This document shows, piece by piece, positions 1-12,100 of a stretch of DNA of 64,000 nt. Every line of letters starts with the position of its first letter. Position 1 is the first letter of the stretch. The translations under genes were made by a program, and so were the position numbers. The stretch spans positions 85,322,342 through 85,386,341 of the forward strand of contig CM043953.1 of the NCBI GenBank assembly GCA_014529385.2. The letters are read 5' to 3'. The DNA is from Adiantum capillus-veneris (taxonomy: Eukaryota; Streptophyta; Polypodiopsida; Polypodiales; Pteridaceae). The notes beneath the pieces were generated by a model. The model did not search any database. It worked only from the letters and a program-made list of their open reading frames with translations, and had not been told where the DNA came from.

Positions 1-2299
1 TAGATACAAAGATACATACAATAACTAGCACTGCTTTGTATCGATTGCTTGTTTTGTGATTATAGCTCATTTGTTGAGGGATGAAAGCTATAAAGAGTTT
101 GTATAGATGCAAATTTACACGAAGAACCTAACACAACTTTATAACCATGTTTTTGGGGTAACTTAGATAGATCAGAATTGGACGAGTAGCTAGAGTGTAG
201 GTTGAATGGGCACATAGCTTGAAAGTCAAACTAAGATACTTGAAGGTACATCTAGTTATCAACAGAAGTGGTTTCTTAGTACATTGCCAATCACTATGCT
301 ACACACTCTTTGAACAGTTTTACTCAGCTAGGCCCATGTCACATGAGGGCAGCGGACGTAGCCTCCGTGGCTAGAAATGATCGGATACTTTTTGCATGAA
401 AAAACACCATGTCCCCATCAGAGTAGTCACATGAAGCGGTCGCCTTTTCAACAAAACCTGACAAGTTCTATACGCATCTCCACTCTAATTGGTTGTTGTG
501 TAGGATGGGAGGGGCTGGGCAGCATAGACCCCTTGGACACAAATCTTCGTAGCACACCCATGACATGGCTTCCAGCTCACCAAAAGGGAAGCTTGTCCAT
601 CGGTCCATGTGACAGACATTCGGGATGGCGGTGTCGGGGGATATGTATTTTCTACATGAGCTGGACAGGCGTCGGGCCTCTGGTTGTGGGAGGTGTGAAA
701 GAGAGAGAATGAGAACAACAGATGCAACTGAAGCTAGAAATCACCATACCCTTCAATTAATCAAGTCAAGCTTTAAGTACGACTTAATCGGTAGCCAAGG
801 CGGGCTGTTAACAGCACCGTCACTTGGATCATCTGCTAACTACGAGTATAAGCTCTCATTTATAGGATTAACCGGGCTGTAATGACACCGTACTTATCAG
901 AATATTAAATCAATCTCTAGTCGATGACGGTGGTGGTAATTATCTCTTGTTGCTTTATCTGCTTCAAGTTCCATTAGATTCTGCGAGCTTCAAGAGAGAT
1001 TTCCTGCCTCAATCATCAAGCCTCAATTATTATCAATTATCCTACAATTTCCTGCTTTGTGCACTTTGCCCTGCCTTATCTGTCATTCACGACCTCAACT
1101 TCTCCTTAAATCCACTTGATTTTTTATTGCCTTCAAGCTCCAACTCCCTTTCCAAGCCGCTTCAATCTTCCTTTCTTGATTACCTTCTTCTGCTCGAAAC
1201 CTTTCACTCGTTAGATTTTTCTCTTCTTAGTTGAATGTCAAGAGCAAGAGAGAAAGATTCTTCTTGCTTGTGCACGAGAACAAGTCCTTTTGCTTATCCG
1301 AGACACAGAGAGAGAAATTAACCCTCCTTTGCTTTGATTGCTTCGTTTGAGCTCGAGAGGGAGAGAGAGAGAGTCTCTCCTTTGCTTTTGATTGCTTCGT
1401 TCGAGCTTGAGAGGGAGAGAGAGAGAGTCTCTCCTTTGCTTTGCTTGCTTGCCTCGACAAGCTCCTCTCAAGCTCCGCTTGCTTGCCTTCTTCCTCCTCG
1501 CCTTGGCTTGCCCCTTGTGAAAACGAGAGAGAGAGAGAGAGAGAGAGGGAGCGCCCTTGTGCCCCCCCCTTCTGCTTCACCCCGTTGCAATGCCGTTGTT
1601 ACCCTATTATTCTTCTCCCCGAAGCAACTCATTTCTCATTTTTCTTCTATTATTAGCCCTCCCTAAGCAACAATAGCGTTGTCGTTGCTACGGGCATAAA
1701 AAGAATCTCCAGGTGACGTGGCAGCCCGCCGACCGTCGACCATCACGAAACCCAATGGGACTAGTGTCAAAATTCTATGCGCGGAGATGCTAAGAAACTT
1801 CCACTGGAGTCGCGCCCTCGTCCCAGATCCCCTGCGGCCGTTGCAAGCTGTTCTTTCCCTGCGTAGTCCCCTCTCTGCTTGGTGTACCCCATGCCTTCAC
1901 TTTTTTCCTTTTTCTTCCTTTGCTTACACACTTAAGCCCTTAATTGATTAAGTGGGTGGCCCTTAGTGGGCGGCCTCTCACTTGGTTGCCCTTGGGTGGC
2001 CATAGGTACATAGTGGAGGGCACCATATTTCATATGCATATCATGCTTTTGTAAAGGCTCCACAGTTGCACATGTTGGGAAAATAGCTCAACAACTTTCC
2101 CCACATTAGCTACCGACTAACATTATCATCGTGGGTTTTTGTAACCCATTTCTGTGTTGCGGACATTGCGACTGGCCATTAAGATGCAAGTATAAGTGAT
2201 TGCATTTCACGTAAGTTTTCCCATCACATTGAGTCAAAGAGTGTCAGACTAGCCAGGCATTGCCAATTACGACTACCACCGGCCAACATTGGGCAGTCA
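1..2299. other. Non-coding stretch, no gene recognised
   Basis: I find no coding region I can support here. Open frames are short, overlap on both strands and have no recognisable motif. Between about 930 and 1,660 the plus strand is very pyrimidine-rich with short (GA)n runs and a tandem duplication, described separately. This texture resembles a retrotransposon leader or LTR, but I could not find terminal TG...CA boundaries, a primer-binding site or a partner copy in the window. Confidence 0.5.
1325..1432. repeat. Tandem duplication, two units of about 54 bp
   Basis: Two adjacent units (about 1,325-1,378 and 1,379-1,432) share the order CCTTTGCTTT, GATTGCTTCGTT, a GAGCT(C/T)GAGAGGGAGAG block and GAGTCTCT. 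They differ at only a few positions. A third, partial unit follows from 1,433. The block sits in a (GA)n-rich zone, so slippage or unequal exchange is the likely origin. The repetition makes an open frame on each strand; I do not regard those as genes. Confidence 0.8.
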
Positions 2300-2363
2300 T
2301 TGGCGTACATACCGGCCAGGCAATGTAGCAAGCATCAGATTTGGCGTACATATGCATTAAAGC
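2295..2363 (-). pseudogene. Possible short PPR relic on the outer edge of the left arm
   Basis: Read on the minus strand from 2,363 downwards, the frame gives ALMHMYAKSDAC. This resembles the helix-turn of a plant pentatricopeptide repeat, whose usual form is ALxDMYAKCG. Only about 20 codons look related and no start, stop or second repeat is visible. It matters because the opposite arm near 4,796-5,110 also carries PPR-like sequence in mirrored orientation. That fits a PPR fragment which is part of the repeated arm. The match is short and could be chance. Confidence 0.35.
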
Positions 2364-2960
2364 ACTGCTATCTCAAGCACTTATTTTGTTGTATTCAAAA
2401 CCCTTGGTGTTGCTCAAAATTCCCAAATGGCACACCGTCCGAGCGGACCGGACTGGTACGAAACCGGCCCCCGGTGAATCTTGAACGGGCCAATATCTTG
2501 GCGACCGGGACTCCGATCACTGATCTGAAAAGACTGGTGCGCTCCACGATGTGAGCACTTCAGGCCCATGCAATCATTTCAATTCTTTCACCTCAGCTGT
2601 AGTTGCCCAATCCGGTACGGATCTGCAATCGATTCAAACTTCAATATGCCATAACTTCTTCACCGTAGCTCCAATCGATGAGCCGTAAAGACACGCCAAT
2701 AGAGCACTTCAAGCACTGGAGTTCTAGGTCATAAACTCTCATCTGTGGTCACTGCAATCATAGTCATTTTTGGCATCATTGAGGCATCTATTCGCCCTGT
2801 TAAGCCGCATCTGGCATACATTAATCATTAAACTTGGCCTGTTAGCAAGCCCTGATTACTGCTCATAAATATGTAGGCTTCAAAGAATCTTAGCTTGCAT
2901 TTCTCTGCTCTTTTTCTTATCATGGAAGCGGAGTTGCACGACAGCGGAATGCAGGATTGG
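2300..2960 (+). repeat. Left arm of a long, diverged inverted repeat
   Basis: The reverse complement of this segment matches 4,416-4,850. Matching landmarks include GCCATAACTTCTTCACCGTA here against the complement of the stretch near 4,505-4,530. Also shared are the GATCGGAGTC block near 2,510, the TGGCACACCGTCCG block near 2,430, and a TTATCATGGAAGCGGAG block near 2,915. The left arm is longer than the right because of about 200 extra bases near 2,720-2,900. The two arms bracket the microsatellite-rich repeat at 3,190-4,415. It could be a foldback element or two independent, oppositely placed copies of one repeat. Confidence 0.6.
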
Positions 2961-3189
2961 TCTAGCTCACTGCGGTACATGGCCATCCGAATACGTGTGA
3001 CAGAGGCCTTAGATCATGTGAGACCTAAATTTTATATGTAAGATAGGGGTATGATTTTTTTTTGCATTGATTGTCATATAAGCGTAGAAAGGGGGTCATA
3101 TTCCCTAATATGAGTCGTATATAGGGGTTTTATCAAAGTTGTCCACTCGCAGGTGGCGTCCCAATTTGTATATAGAGTGAATCCCCCAG

Positions 3190-3409
3190 GGTATAAGTGT
3201 GTAGGGGTAGTGTGTGAGGGTGTGTGCGTAAACAAAAGTGTGTGCGTGTGAACGAGAGCAAGAGAAAGTATATATATATATTTTTAATAATTTTTACGTG
3301 CTGCCTACTGTCGATTACAGAGAAATGAGGGAGAGAGTGAGATGGTGTGAGTGAGTGTGTGCGGGTGTGAGAGGAATGGAGATGGTGTGTGTGTGTGTGT
3401 GTGTGTTGC

Positions 3410-3446
<37 letters not shown>

Positions 3447-3721
3447 ATCTGCGTTGGTTTGGGCTGCGTTACAAAAAGGAGGGAGAGAGTGAGCGTGTGA
3501 GAGTGAGGGGGGGGATGACGAGGGAGGGAGAAGGTGAGGGAATTGGAGAGAGAGAGAGAGAGGGTGTGTGAGTGTGTGTATAGAGAGAGAGAGAGATGTA
3601 TTACACCCGTTTGAGCTACCTGGCCGGCCGACACATAACAAGAGGGGGGGGCGAGAGTGAACGGGGTGGGGAATAGGGTGAGGGAGAGGGTGAAGATGTG
3701 TGTGTGTGTGTTGGGTGGGTG

Positions 3722-3777
<56 letters not shown>

Positions 3778-4415
3778 TGGCTGCGCCCGCATGGGCTGCT
3801 CGGTCAACACCAAGAGCGAGGGAGAGAGTGTGAGAGAGTTAGAGAGAGAGAGTATGGACGAGCGAGAGACTGTGGTGGGGGGTGTGAACAAAATAATGAA
3901 AGAGAGAGAGAAACTGTTTTGTCCCATGCATGGCTGCCGACAAGAGGACGAGAGAGTGTGAGAGAGTCAACACAAGGTGAGGGAGAGAGTCGGGGAGGGA
4001 GAGAGGGTAGGGGATATTTTATGCATGGCGGTCATGTCTCTGGTAGGGTGATGGACGAGGAAGAGAGAGAGAGATATTGTAGGCTTTTCTTTGTTTTTTT
4101 TCATGCACCCTTTTGGGTCTTCCTACAGAGAACCAAAAAAAGGAGGAGAGAGAGTGGCAAGAGGTAGAGGGGGAGTGAGGGGTGTGTTGGCAATAATGGA
4201 GGGGAGAGAGGGGATAATGGAGAAGAGGGAGAGAGTGGTGCTAAAGGGAGGGGTGGCGGCTTATGGCGCACACGTGCGAGAAAGTGATGGTTTGGTGACA
4301 GTGAAAAAAAAAACAAATTTTTTGTTGTTTTTTTACCTTATGCTCCCTTAATGGGTTGATTCCTGCGGCATTGCTTTCGAAAGCAGGCCAATTCTTCAGT
4401 TTTCTCTAGCCAGGC
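3190..4415 (+). repeat. Microsatellite-rich dispersed repeat, copy A (uninterrupted)
   Basis: This block is a near twin of 29,750-30,005 joined to 37,774-38,722. Shared landmarks in order are the GTGTGAGGGTGTGTG leader, AGCAAGAGAAAGTATATATA, a GGAATGGAGATGGTGTGTG run, GATGTATTAC(A/G)CCC, GGTGGGTGCTATGAGAG, and CTGCGGCATTGCTTT near the end. It contains long (GA)n tracts at 3,415-3,442 and 3,726-3,772. The second copy is split by a CACTA transposon, so this one shows the unoccupied structure. Open frames here translate microsatellites and are not genes. The element class is unknown. Confidence 0.8.
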
Positions 4416-4850
4416 TAGAGGACAGTGTCGTGCCGCTCCGCTCCCATGACAAGAAAATGAGCAAAGGGATGCCAATCAAGTGTATTTGAATCAGTTCATC
4501 AATCGGAGCTACGGGTAAGAAGTTATGACAGTTTCAAGTAGAGTCTGTAGAGCAGATACGTACCGGATTGGGCAGCTGCAGCTAAGGGGACAGAACTGAA
4601 ATGAGTACACGGGCCTGAATTGCTCACTTCATGGAGAGCGTCAGTCTTTTCAGATCATTGATTGGAGTCACGAATCTGTGCAAATCAAGTCGACTCGACC
4701 GGAGTGCCATCTTGGAGATTTTGGCTCTCACTCGGATTTTTGGAATGCAGCAAAGTAAGTGCTCGAGGATAATCTTTTTTAAAACATTATCTTGTGCAGT
4801 GCATTGATAACAGCTACATGTACATCAAATGTGGTGTACGTCTCATTAAG
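4416..4850 (-). repeat. Right arm of the long inverted repeat
   Basis: This is inverted relative to 2,300-2,960 (see that entry). The arm begins directly after the end of the microsatellite-rich repeat, where copies A and B stop matching (AGGCTAGA). Its outer part overlaps the start of the PPR-like remnant at 4,796. Confidence 0.6.
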
Positions 4851-5110
4851 TACACAAAGTGCTTGAAGAGCTTCATGTGATCTCATGGGAAGCATTGATT
4901 GCGGTATTTACCCCAAGGGAAGAGAATCCCTGATGAGATTGTTGGCAAGGACTACTCGGAAGAGATGCGTGCTTGGGGTTTCTTTGGCCGGCATGTCATC
5001 GCTTACAACGGCCGTGGGCACCCACTGGAGATGCTTGGCAGTGCCTTGGCCAAAATGTATACCAAATGTGATGCCCTTACTATGGCCGCCCAAAAAAAGC
5101 CAAATTAATA
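4796..5110 (+). pseudogene. Decayed PPR-protein fragment
   Basis: Pentatricopeptide repeat proteins bind organellar RNA and are very numerous in land plants. Three pieces of PPR-like sequence appear in order on the plus strand but in different frames. A YMYIKCG motif lies near 4,815-4,835. VLEELHVISWEALIAV lies near 4,860-4,908 (compare the common RDVVSWNALI motif). A third stretch with GKRIPDEIV and later LGSALAKMYTKCDAL lies near 4,925-5,080. Several frameshifts separate them, and in-frame stops follow at about 5,108. It is far too short and broken to work. It overlaps the inverted-repeat arm, so it may have been carried by that repeat. The family call is fairly safe; the subclass (probably PLS) is a guess. 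Confidence 0.6.
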
Positions 5111-6115
5111 AGGCCGCCCGCCCAATGGGTAAGTTAAGGCTTAAGGGTGTGAAGTCAAATGAAAAAGGAGGAACCAAGGCGTGGTGGCAGCGAGCAAGAA
5201 GAAGCGCAGCCCTGTTTGAGCTCATAGCGCACAAAGCGGTGGCTGGTTAAGGTCGTCCATGAAGCAAGAAATGACAAGCAGCTCCCGGGGACCCGATTTG
5301 GTACCAGATGCGTAGCATTTGAAGTAGCCCGAAATTCCGCCTGCCACATCATAGCGAGGGTACCCATTAGCAACGTCGCTAATGGGTAGGCCCTTTTTTA
5401 GCAAGAAGGAGGCTCATGCAACATATAAAAAGGAAAGAGGGGCTCTCTTTGAGCGCTATGGTGTGTTTTTTTCCTCCCCTTCTCATTTTTGAGCATTCTC
5501 TAGGAGCAAGCCGGATCTCATTAAGCTCATAATAACCAAACTCAAGCTCGATTTCTTGATAATCCGAGCCTAATCTCTGATAAGCCAAGCTTTCCAAAGC
5601 TTTGGATCTCATCTAATATTAAGCCTAAGCCTAATCTCTTGAGCCGAGCCGAGCCCAAGCGAAGGTAATCCTAATCTTTTTGAGCTCCAAGCCTAATCTC
5701 AAACTGCTAGTTTTAAGCCTAATCCCATAAGCCGAGTCTAAGCTCTCATTAACCAAGAATAAGCTTGATTTTATTAATCACCCATTAGCCGAAACAAATC
5801 TTGATCTCATTAATCTCTCAAGCCAAGCCTAAGCTTGATTTTCATCCTCTATAATCCATAATCCTTAACTCTCATTAATCCGGCAACCATAAACTGAATC
5901 GGACCACCCAAGGCATTGGAAGTTGAAGGCAAAAGGCAATACAAGGTAGTTTAATTGTGATTGTCTTGATTAGCACCTGGATTAAGATAGGTTAAACTTT
6001 GTAAAGAGCATAAACGTTTCCATTAATATTTGATTAAGCAGGGATATTGTTGTTTATTACGCTTAAACTAAACTCTCTATTTTAAGATTTGTTCCCGTTA
6101 ATTGTGTCTACTACA
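5111..6115. other. Non-coding; degenerate AAGCCTAATCTC repeats; possible LTR edge at 6,115
   Basis: No gene seen. From about 5,500 to 5,880 short motifs such as AAGCCTAATCTC, TCTCATTAA and GCCGAGCC recur irregularly. A TATA-like CATATAAAAAGG sits at about 5,412 on the plus strand. On the minus strand a purine run (GTGCGGGAAAAAGAGT, about 6,116-6,131) is followed by TGTAGTAGACAC. That is the layout of a polypurine tract and LTR start for the minus-strand gypsy whose integrase ends at 6,339. I could not find a matching second LTR, so the LTR reading stays tentative. Confidence 0.35.
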
Positions 6116-6338
6116 ACTCTTTTTCCCGCACCTCTCACAGCCAGGGGCCCGGTGCCTTCCTGGCTCACCTTTCGAATACAAATCCCCCGACAACGGTGCG
6201 GCTAGACCCTTATAATTAGCCGTCCCCCTAAGGTTAGGGAATTTATGCCTCTAAATCATTTCTTTGATCATTGTCATTGGAGGTGGAGGTTGATGGTGTA
6301 TCCTCATTAGGAATGTCGATAGGTGGAGTCTAATCAAA

Positions 6339-7412
6339 TCATAGAATATCAGGTTTGCGCCGCCAGCCATTTACTCTGGTCTTATGAAGCTTACCATCAG
6401 CTTCCATAAGTTTGTAACTCCCATTGGCATAGTTCTTGTTGCTGATGATGAAAGGGCCTTCCCATCGGAGTAGGAGCTTCTTATCTTTGAGTGTGTCGAA
6501 GCGATTGTCATAGCGAAGCACCAACATGCCATTCTTTAACTCTTTGCACCGAAGATGTTGATTGAAACTAATCCGTCTGTGTTCTACCTGTGCCACATAA
6601 TAATTGATTGCTTCTTCTCTATCCAGTTGTAGTCATTTCCAAGTAAAGGATTTGATCTCTTAAATTCATGTTGGGTCGTTGAAGCTGGCTTTCCATCACT
6701 CTGAAACTTGCTAGTTGCACCTCAATAGGTAAGACTTCCTCCTTGCCAAATATCAAATGATATGGGGTGAACCCCAAAGATGTGCAGAATGAGGTTGAAT
6801 AGGCCCACAAAGCTTGGAGTAGATACTTATCTCAATCCCCATGATGATTGTTAACCCTTTTGGTGATAATTTTACAAACCATTCCATTCACTTTTTCAAC
6901 TAGGCCATTACATTGAGGGTAATATGGCGAGGAGTGCCTCCTTGTAATGCCTAGTTTTTGCATTACCTCTCCTACCAAGTCTGCTCTAAAACCTGGCCCT
7001 CTATCAGAGATTATTTCTAATGGTGTGCCAAACCTACAACATATGTGTTCATAGACAAATTTAGCTACCTCCACGGCTATGATCCTAGTTATGGTTGTAG
7101 CTTTTGCCCACCTAGTCATATAGTCGACTCCCATGATGATGTAGAACTTCCTAAGTTGGCCCTAGGCAATGGTCCTATGGCATCTGGACTCCATTTTTCA
7201 AATGGTCCATATGAAAGGACATGTGCCTGTGGTTTAGGCATGAGTGACCTGGTGCCGGCCTTTTGACAAAACCTGCATGTCTTACACCAATGGTGTACAT
7301 CACGATTGAGGCTAGTCCATAAAAAACCAAGCTGCAAGATTTTCCCACTTGTTATATCTAGGGCAAAGTGACCACCACAAACACCATCATGATAACTAGC
7401 AATTACCCCCAT
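6339..7412 (-). pseudogene. Gypsy integrase, broken into three or four frames
   Basis: Integrase joins retrotransposon cDNA to chromosomal DNA. The N-terminal zinc-binding HHCC region is at 7,280-7,412: HDGVCGGHF, then HHWCKTCRFCQKAG. The catalytic core is at 6,832-7,134, with GVDYMTRWAKA and ISDRGPGF supplying two of the three acidic residues. YYPQCNGLVEKVNGM covers the third, catalytic Glu position. The C-terminal part (6,339-6,596) has LRYDNRFDTLKDKKL and WEGPFII, typical of the GPY/F-like module. Frame changes occur near 7,120, 6,820 and 6,600, so no single protein can be made. A diverged relative of the same lineage lies on the plus strand at 52,115-53,062. Confidence 0.85.
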
Positions 7413-7414
7413 AA

Positions 7415-8312
7415 TTACATTACAGAGAGAGGGACCTTCCTCAATATTTGGTCCTTACCCTTACAATACAAACCGTCATAGATAAGCCGATACCTTGTGG
7501 TCTTTCGGGTAAGCCATTGCTTCTGTCCTTTTGTTAAATCTAGTGGACATTCCCGTGTTTCCGAAAAATGCATAATGTCGAGTAATGCGCCACTACCTTG
7601 AAATAGAGGGAGTCTTAGCTTTATAGCCCCAACCACCACTTCCTGCACTCTTTTGCTTGTTAAGGAATCATATTCATGGTTTTGAGCCCTTGGAATGTGG
7701 TGTAGTTGAACTCCTTCAAACTTACCCAACAAAGTTTTTACACAGCTTAAGTGAGTCCTCAAGCTAGGTTTCTTACATGTCCATACTCCATTTACTTCCC
7801 TTATCAAAAGTAGATCATCCCCAAATACGTTAAGGTGCTTTATCCTTGCGAGATGCACCATTGTAACCCCTTGGTTAGTGTTGCATACTCAGCTTCATTG
7901 TTAGAATGTGATTCTAACAAATGGCCAAGCGAAAATACCTTGATACCTTTGTCATCAAAGACCACTATGCATGGAGTTGCTTTGTCGAATGCTCGCTTGT
8001 AGGCTCCATCAAAGTAGAGAGAGTGTGCTCTTTCTACCACTAGTGGATCTGATCGTGGTTGAACTCCTTCCCCTTTAGATTGCTTTACCTTCTTCTCAAA
8101 ATTTTGATAGTTCATGAGTCCCCCCAAGCTTGCCCTTGTTGTGTTTTCCACCTGTACCATGTAGTCAAACTCTTGTAGACGAATTAGCCATTTAGTAATC
8201 CTAGCAGAAACCTCCATGTGTTGTACCATGTAGGGAAACATCTCATCCATGGTTAAAATCACAAATTGCCTAGGTAGCAAATATCACCTAAACTTTGTAG
8301 TTACAAATCCAA
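7415..8312 (-). pseudogene. End of gypsy RNase H plus additional archaeal-type RNase H
   Basis: RNase H removes the RNA strand of the RNA-DNA hybrid during reverse transcription. The first residues after the insertion border read TTKFR-stop-YLLPRQFVILTMD, the C-terminal half of the gypsy RNase H. This is followed by the RITKWLIRLQEFDY connection. A second RNase H follows: LYFDGAYKR (first Asp), NNEAEYATLTKGL (Glu), then after a one-base frameshift near 7,842 FGDDLLLIREV (Asp), and HIPRAQNHEYDSL near its end, where most relatives have Ala-Asp. Dual RNase H is known for Tat-lineage plant elements. The piece is dead: it has the TGA at the border and the frameshift. Confidence 0.8.
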
Positions 8313-8458
8313 GAGCTAGGATTAAACTCAAATTTAGGATATTTGGGAATTATTCAAGTCCCATTTTGAAAAATGAAACTTTGAATCTCATTGTTTTTAG
8401 CCATATGATGTCTCATGCTTGTTTGGAATCTCTACTTGTTTCATAAAAAATGAGTCAC

Positions 8459-11400
8459 TCACACATGGATGGGAGGCTCAAACAGAATTCATTTCTTATT
8501 TGATGGTGATCTATAGGCTACTTTAATGAGTAACAAACTTGAGTTCAAGCCTAATGAAGGGGTTATGGTGGATATAGCAATGATGCATTTGTTGGCTAAT
8601 ACACAAGACTAACAAGACTACATAGAGAAGCACAAGATTATTTCCACTAAGAAAAAGTTGATAAATAGTAGATAGCTTGACTAATGCATTGATAAAGGAT
8701 AATGTGTGTACATGGTGTGTTGTTTTTTTTGTGTAGATAAGCACATATGGGTATCCACATAAACACGAATTACAACAAGATATGTTTATCTTCCACATAG
8801 GATAGATGACTAGGGTTGTCCACATCACTTTCACTATGCGAGACCTTATTAGTACCTTATCCATCATTTCCTAGTTTTGACCTAGCACACATGTACAATG
8901 TTGTGTTTTGTATGTGTGCAATGTTGTGTTCTCTACGTATAATGAAACTCTTGGAAGCATGGATTTAGCATTGTTAGTATGTAGAAATTTTTGAATGAAA
9001 AGTGCTTCCATGAGACATTGACGAAATCAATCATGTCTGCCAAACACAAGCATGCTACAGGTATATTCAGAGTCAGGTTTTACATAATCCAAATAGCCAT
9101 TTAGTGATTAATTTCCTTGGAAAATCTTCTATCTATTCACTTGAATTTTTTTTCGATTTAAGAAAATCAATGTGGGATAAATTACCACCGCCTTGGAAGC
9201 CCTTGGTTGACCCCTCCTTGCACCTACAAATGGCCTTCAATAAACTCAACAATTTGTACAAACTTTGAAATTCCTTTAACTCTTAGTGCATACCTTGAGG
9301 CATATTTCACAGTCCATCAAGACCTTTGTGAGCCCTCCTAATGGGACCACACTAAGCATACACATTCAATTCATTTCCAAGTGGAGATTTTGTTGAGAAC
9401 CTCCTCTTTAGCATTTTCTAATCATGGAATGAAGTGCACATATCAAATCCAAATTCTTGTAGTCCACAAATTGATATGCAATGAAAATATCTGTCTTTCT
9501 AACACGGCTCCTACCCAGCTATACCATGAAACTCTTGATGGTTCTCTAGAAAGTATAATTTTAAAATGTGACGAGACCTCTTGAGTCTATTAGTACTTTT
9601 AAAAAAAAGGCTCAAAATTGATTTATTCAACACAAAATACATGCTCAATGGACAACATTCCTACCAAGGATACAATATATTTTTGCAATACTTGTTGCAT
9701 CCATGAAATGGACATTAGCCTTTAGTCTTGATTAAAAGGTAGATTCAACCATAAAAATTACACAATGATTTCAGATAGATTACATTAGGTACAAAAATAC
9801 ATACAAGATCAACTAAAGTAAAATTTCAACCCATTAATAGTATTGGTGCAGAAGTTGAGATTGTGTTCACACAAGTAAGTTGAAACCATCTAAGTACAAT
9901 GTCGTAGCTTAAATTATGTCTTCGAATTGTCCTTCAACACAAACTCATTCCAAATTGCTATGCAACCAAGATGTCCATTGTTGATGAAGACCCAAGCAAT
10001 CAATGCACTGATTTAGACCCCATTGATGATTTTCTTTGACCTGCACAATAACCAATATAGGGGTTATAGATCCTTTTGAAAATACTGTTACCTAGTGTCT
10101 CATAAAAGTAGAAGTCTTACCCATAAGTTCATGTGAGCCTTTTGTAGATTTGATATGAATTCTTTTCCTGTAAGTGCACTTATGAAAGACCACAATCATA
10201 GGCCGATAAAATACAATAATTAATAGCATGCTCATCACTCAAATTTCCTCTTTTGCAAGTCATTTCCAACAAGCTTAGCTGATACAATTGATAGTAGTGG
10301 CACACTAGACTTGAATGCTCTTTCTTGAACATACTCTTTCTTGAACATACTCGAGCTTTGTAGTAGATGATGGTAAGTGAGAAGATGTACAAGATAAGAT
10401 TTTCAATTCATCCGAATTGTTTTGAAGGTCTTCTTTTAGAACTTGGGAGGTGAACTAGAATAGATTTTCTATTTGATCTTAGAAGTATAAATAAGTCATC
10501 ACATTGAGTCATAAGAGATTGTCCTACTGAATTTATGATAGTAATATTTTTAATGCCATCTATATTATTTAGAGCTAGAAGGTATGGTTGAAGGTCATTG
10601 TAGAGCATGTACTTGGTCATCCTTTAAAAACTTAATGGAGTATGTACATGTCTTAAAAAGGCTTTCATCAATTAGAAAAGTATCCTTATTGTTGCAAGCA
10701 TTACTACATTTGTATCACACCCTTAATATTGATCATTGCCTAAACAACATCATTATCAGCCTAAATAAGTTTCAAATATTATGGACGTAGCAATCTTGTT
10801 TTCCCCTAACATCCATGTCGAGTGCTCAAATAAGCACAAAAGACCTTGTGTAGCGTGATGGACCAAATTTCACCCTAAAGTACAGAGAAAACTTATCCAA
10901 CCGTTCTAAACATCCTAGGAAAAGCAGCTGCGTAGTAGCAATTGATGTCAATTTGGAAACATTATATTCATGAATGGCTTTACTCTTGCTTGCTAGGTAC
11001 ACCTCCCTTAAGATCAATAATAGAAGCGTGTTTTTTTTTAACCTTAAGTGCATGAGGAGTCTTTCTTGCATACATTACAAAGTATTTTTCTCTACCTAGA
11101 AAATCAAAATCAAGTGACTTTGTACGTTTCCACTAAATGTATTTCAAACTTTTTACATAACTACTTTCAATTCATGTTCCCATAATTAAATCTAATGGTG
11201 AGTGTCTCCTAAATTTGATTGCATTTCTTGATTGACTAGGGACAATTCAGTTCCCAAATCTATCTCCCTCTCTCTCAAAATAAGAGAAGCTTCCTAGAGG
11301 CCTAACCTTTTGTGCATCATCAAATCTATCTCTTAAACTTGTTGCTTTGCCAAATTGTGAAACTATTTCTAACCATTTTCCAAATCCATCATGTACCTCC

Positions 11401-12100
11401 TAGGAGTCACAAGTCTCTTAAAGCCCTACATTATCTCTTATTTTCTTGTGTGACACTTTCTTCCATGAGAATATTTTTGAGAGGCATGGTCTAGAAGCAG
11501 TTCTAGAGACATATGTTTAGTTTAATCTTTGTGTTGCTCTAACTCCACCACCTCTACTTCATTCTTTTTAGCATCACTTCCATGAACATGAGTTTCCATG
11601 ACTAGTGGACACTCAATATGTGAGGATTAGCCAAAGGAACAAAGAACCTCAACTTTAAACTAAAAGATTGTGCTTGGAGTGTGAGAGACTCAAGCTTGCA
11701 CTTGAGTATCCCTAAAGATTTGGGAAGATAAAATGTAGGGACTAGAAAATATCATTCATCCCTGAAAATTACTGAACAAAATCTTGATTTGATAACATTT
11801 AAGTTTGATTTTTGTGAAAAAAGAGCACTGAGCATAGATAATATGAGAAACTCTTTTGCTATCATTCATAGGAATTACGCATGAAAGTGTTGAATTTTTA
11901 AAAATGAGATTTATTTTATCATAAAGTCAAATTAGGATTGACAATGATGAGATTCAAACCTAATTTTGAGCCACTACTCTAGTTTGCGCTTCATGATAAA
12001 GTAGTGGCTCACGTTTAGGGTTGAGTCTTAACCTAGCCAAAATAAAGAACAATGTTTTTATTCAGTACAACAATTACTCTAAAATGTATGAGGCTCATCT
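8459..12100. other. AT-rich non-coding DNA, nothing recognised
   Basis: Open frames are short, start at arbitrary methionines and show no motif of a known family on either strand. I see no long repeats by eye apart from scattered T- and A-runs. Confidence 0.5.

Noticed and set aside
1227-1666. Overlapping open frames on both strands through (GA)n-rich DNA
   Set aside because: They translate simple repeats and the 54-bp tandem duplication (Ser-Leu, Glu-Arg runs) and exist on both strands at once.
3305-4167. Long Ser-Leu and Arg-Glu open frames
   Set aside because: Pure microsatellite translation; the same artefact recurs at 21,695-22,238, 37,042-37,505 and 55,128-55,407.
5384-6131. Pair of LTRs for the 6-28 kb Tat-like gypsy
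   Set aside because: A plausible 3' LTR edge with polypurine tract exists at 6,115, but I found no matching copy above 28.3 kb, so I do not report an LTR pair.
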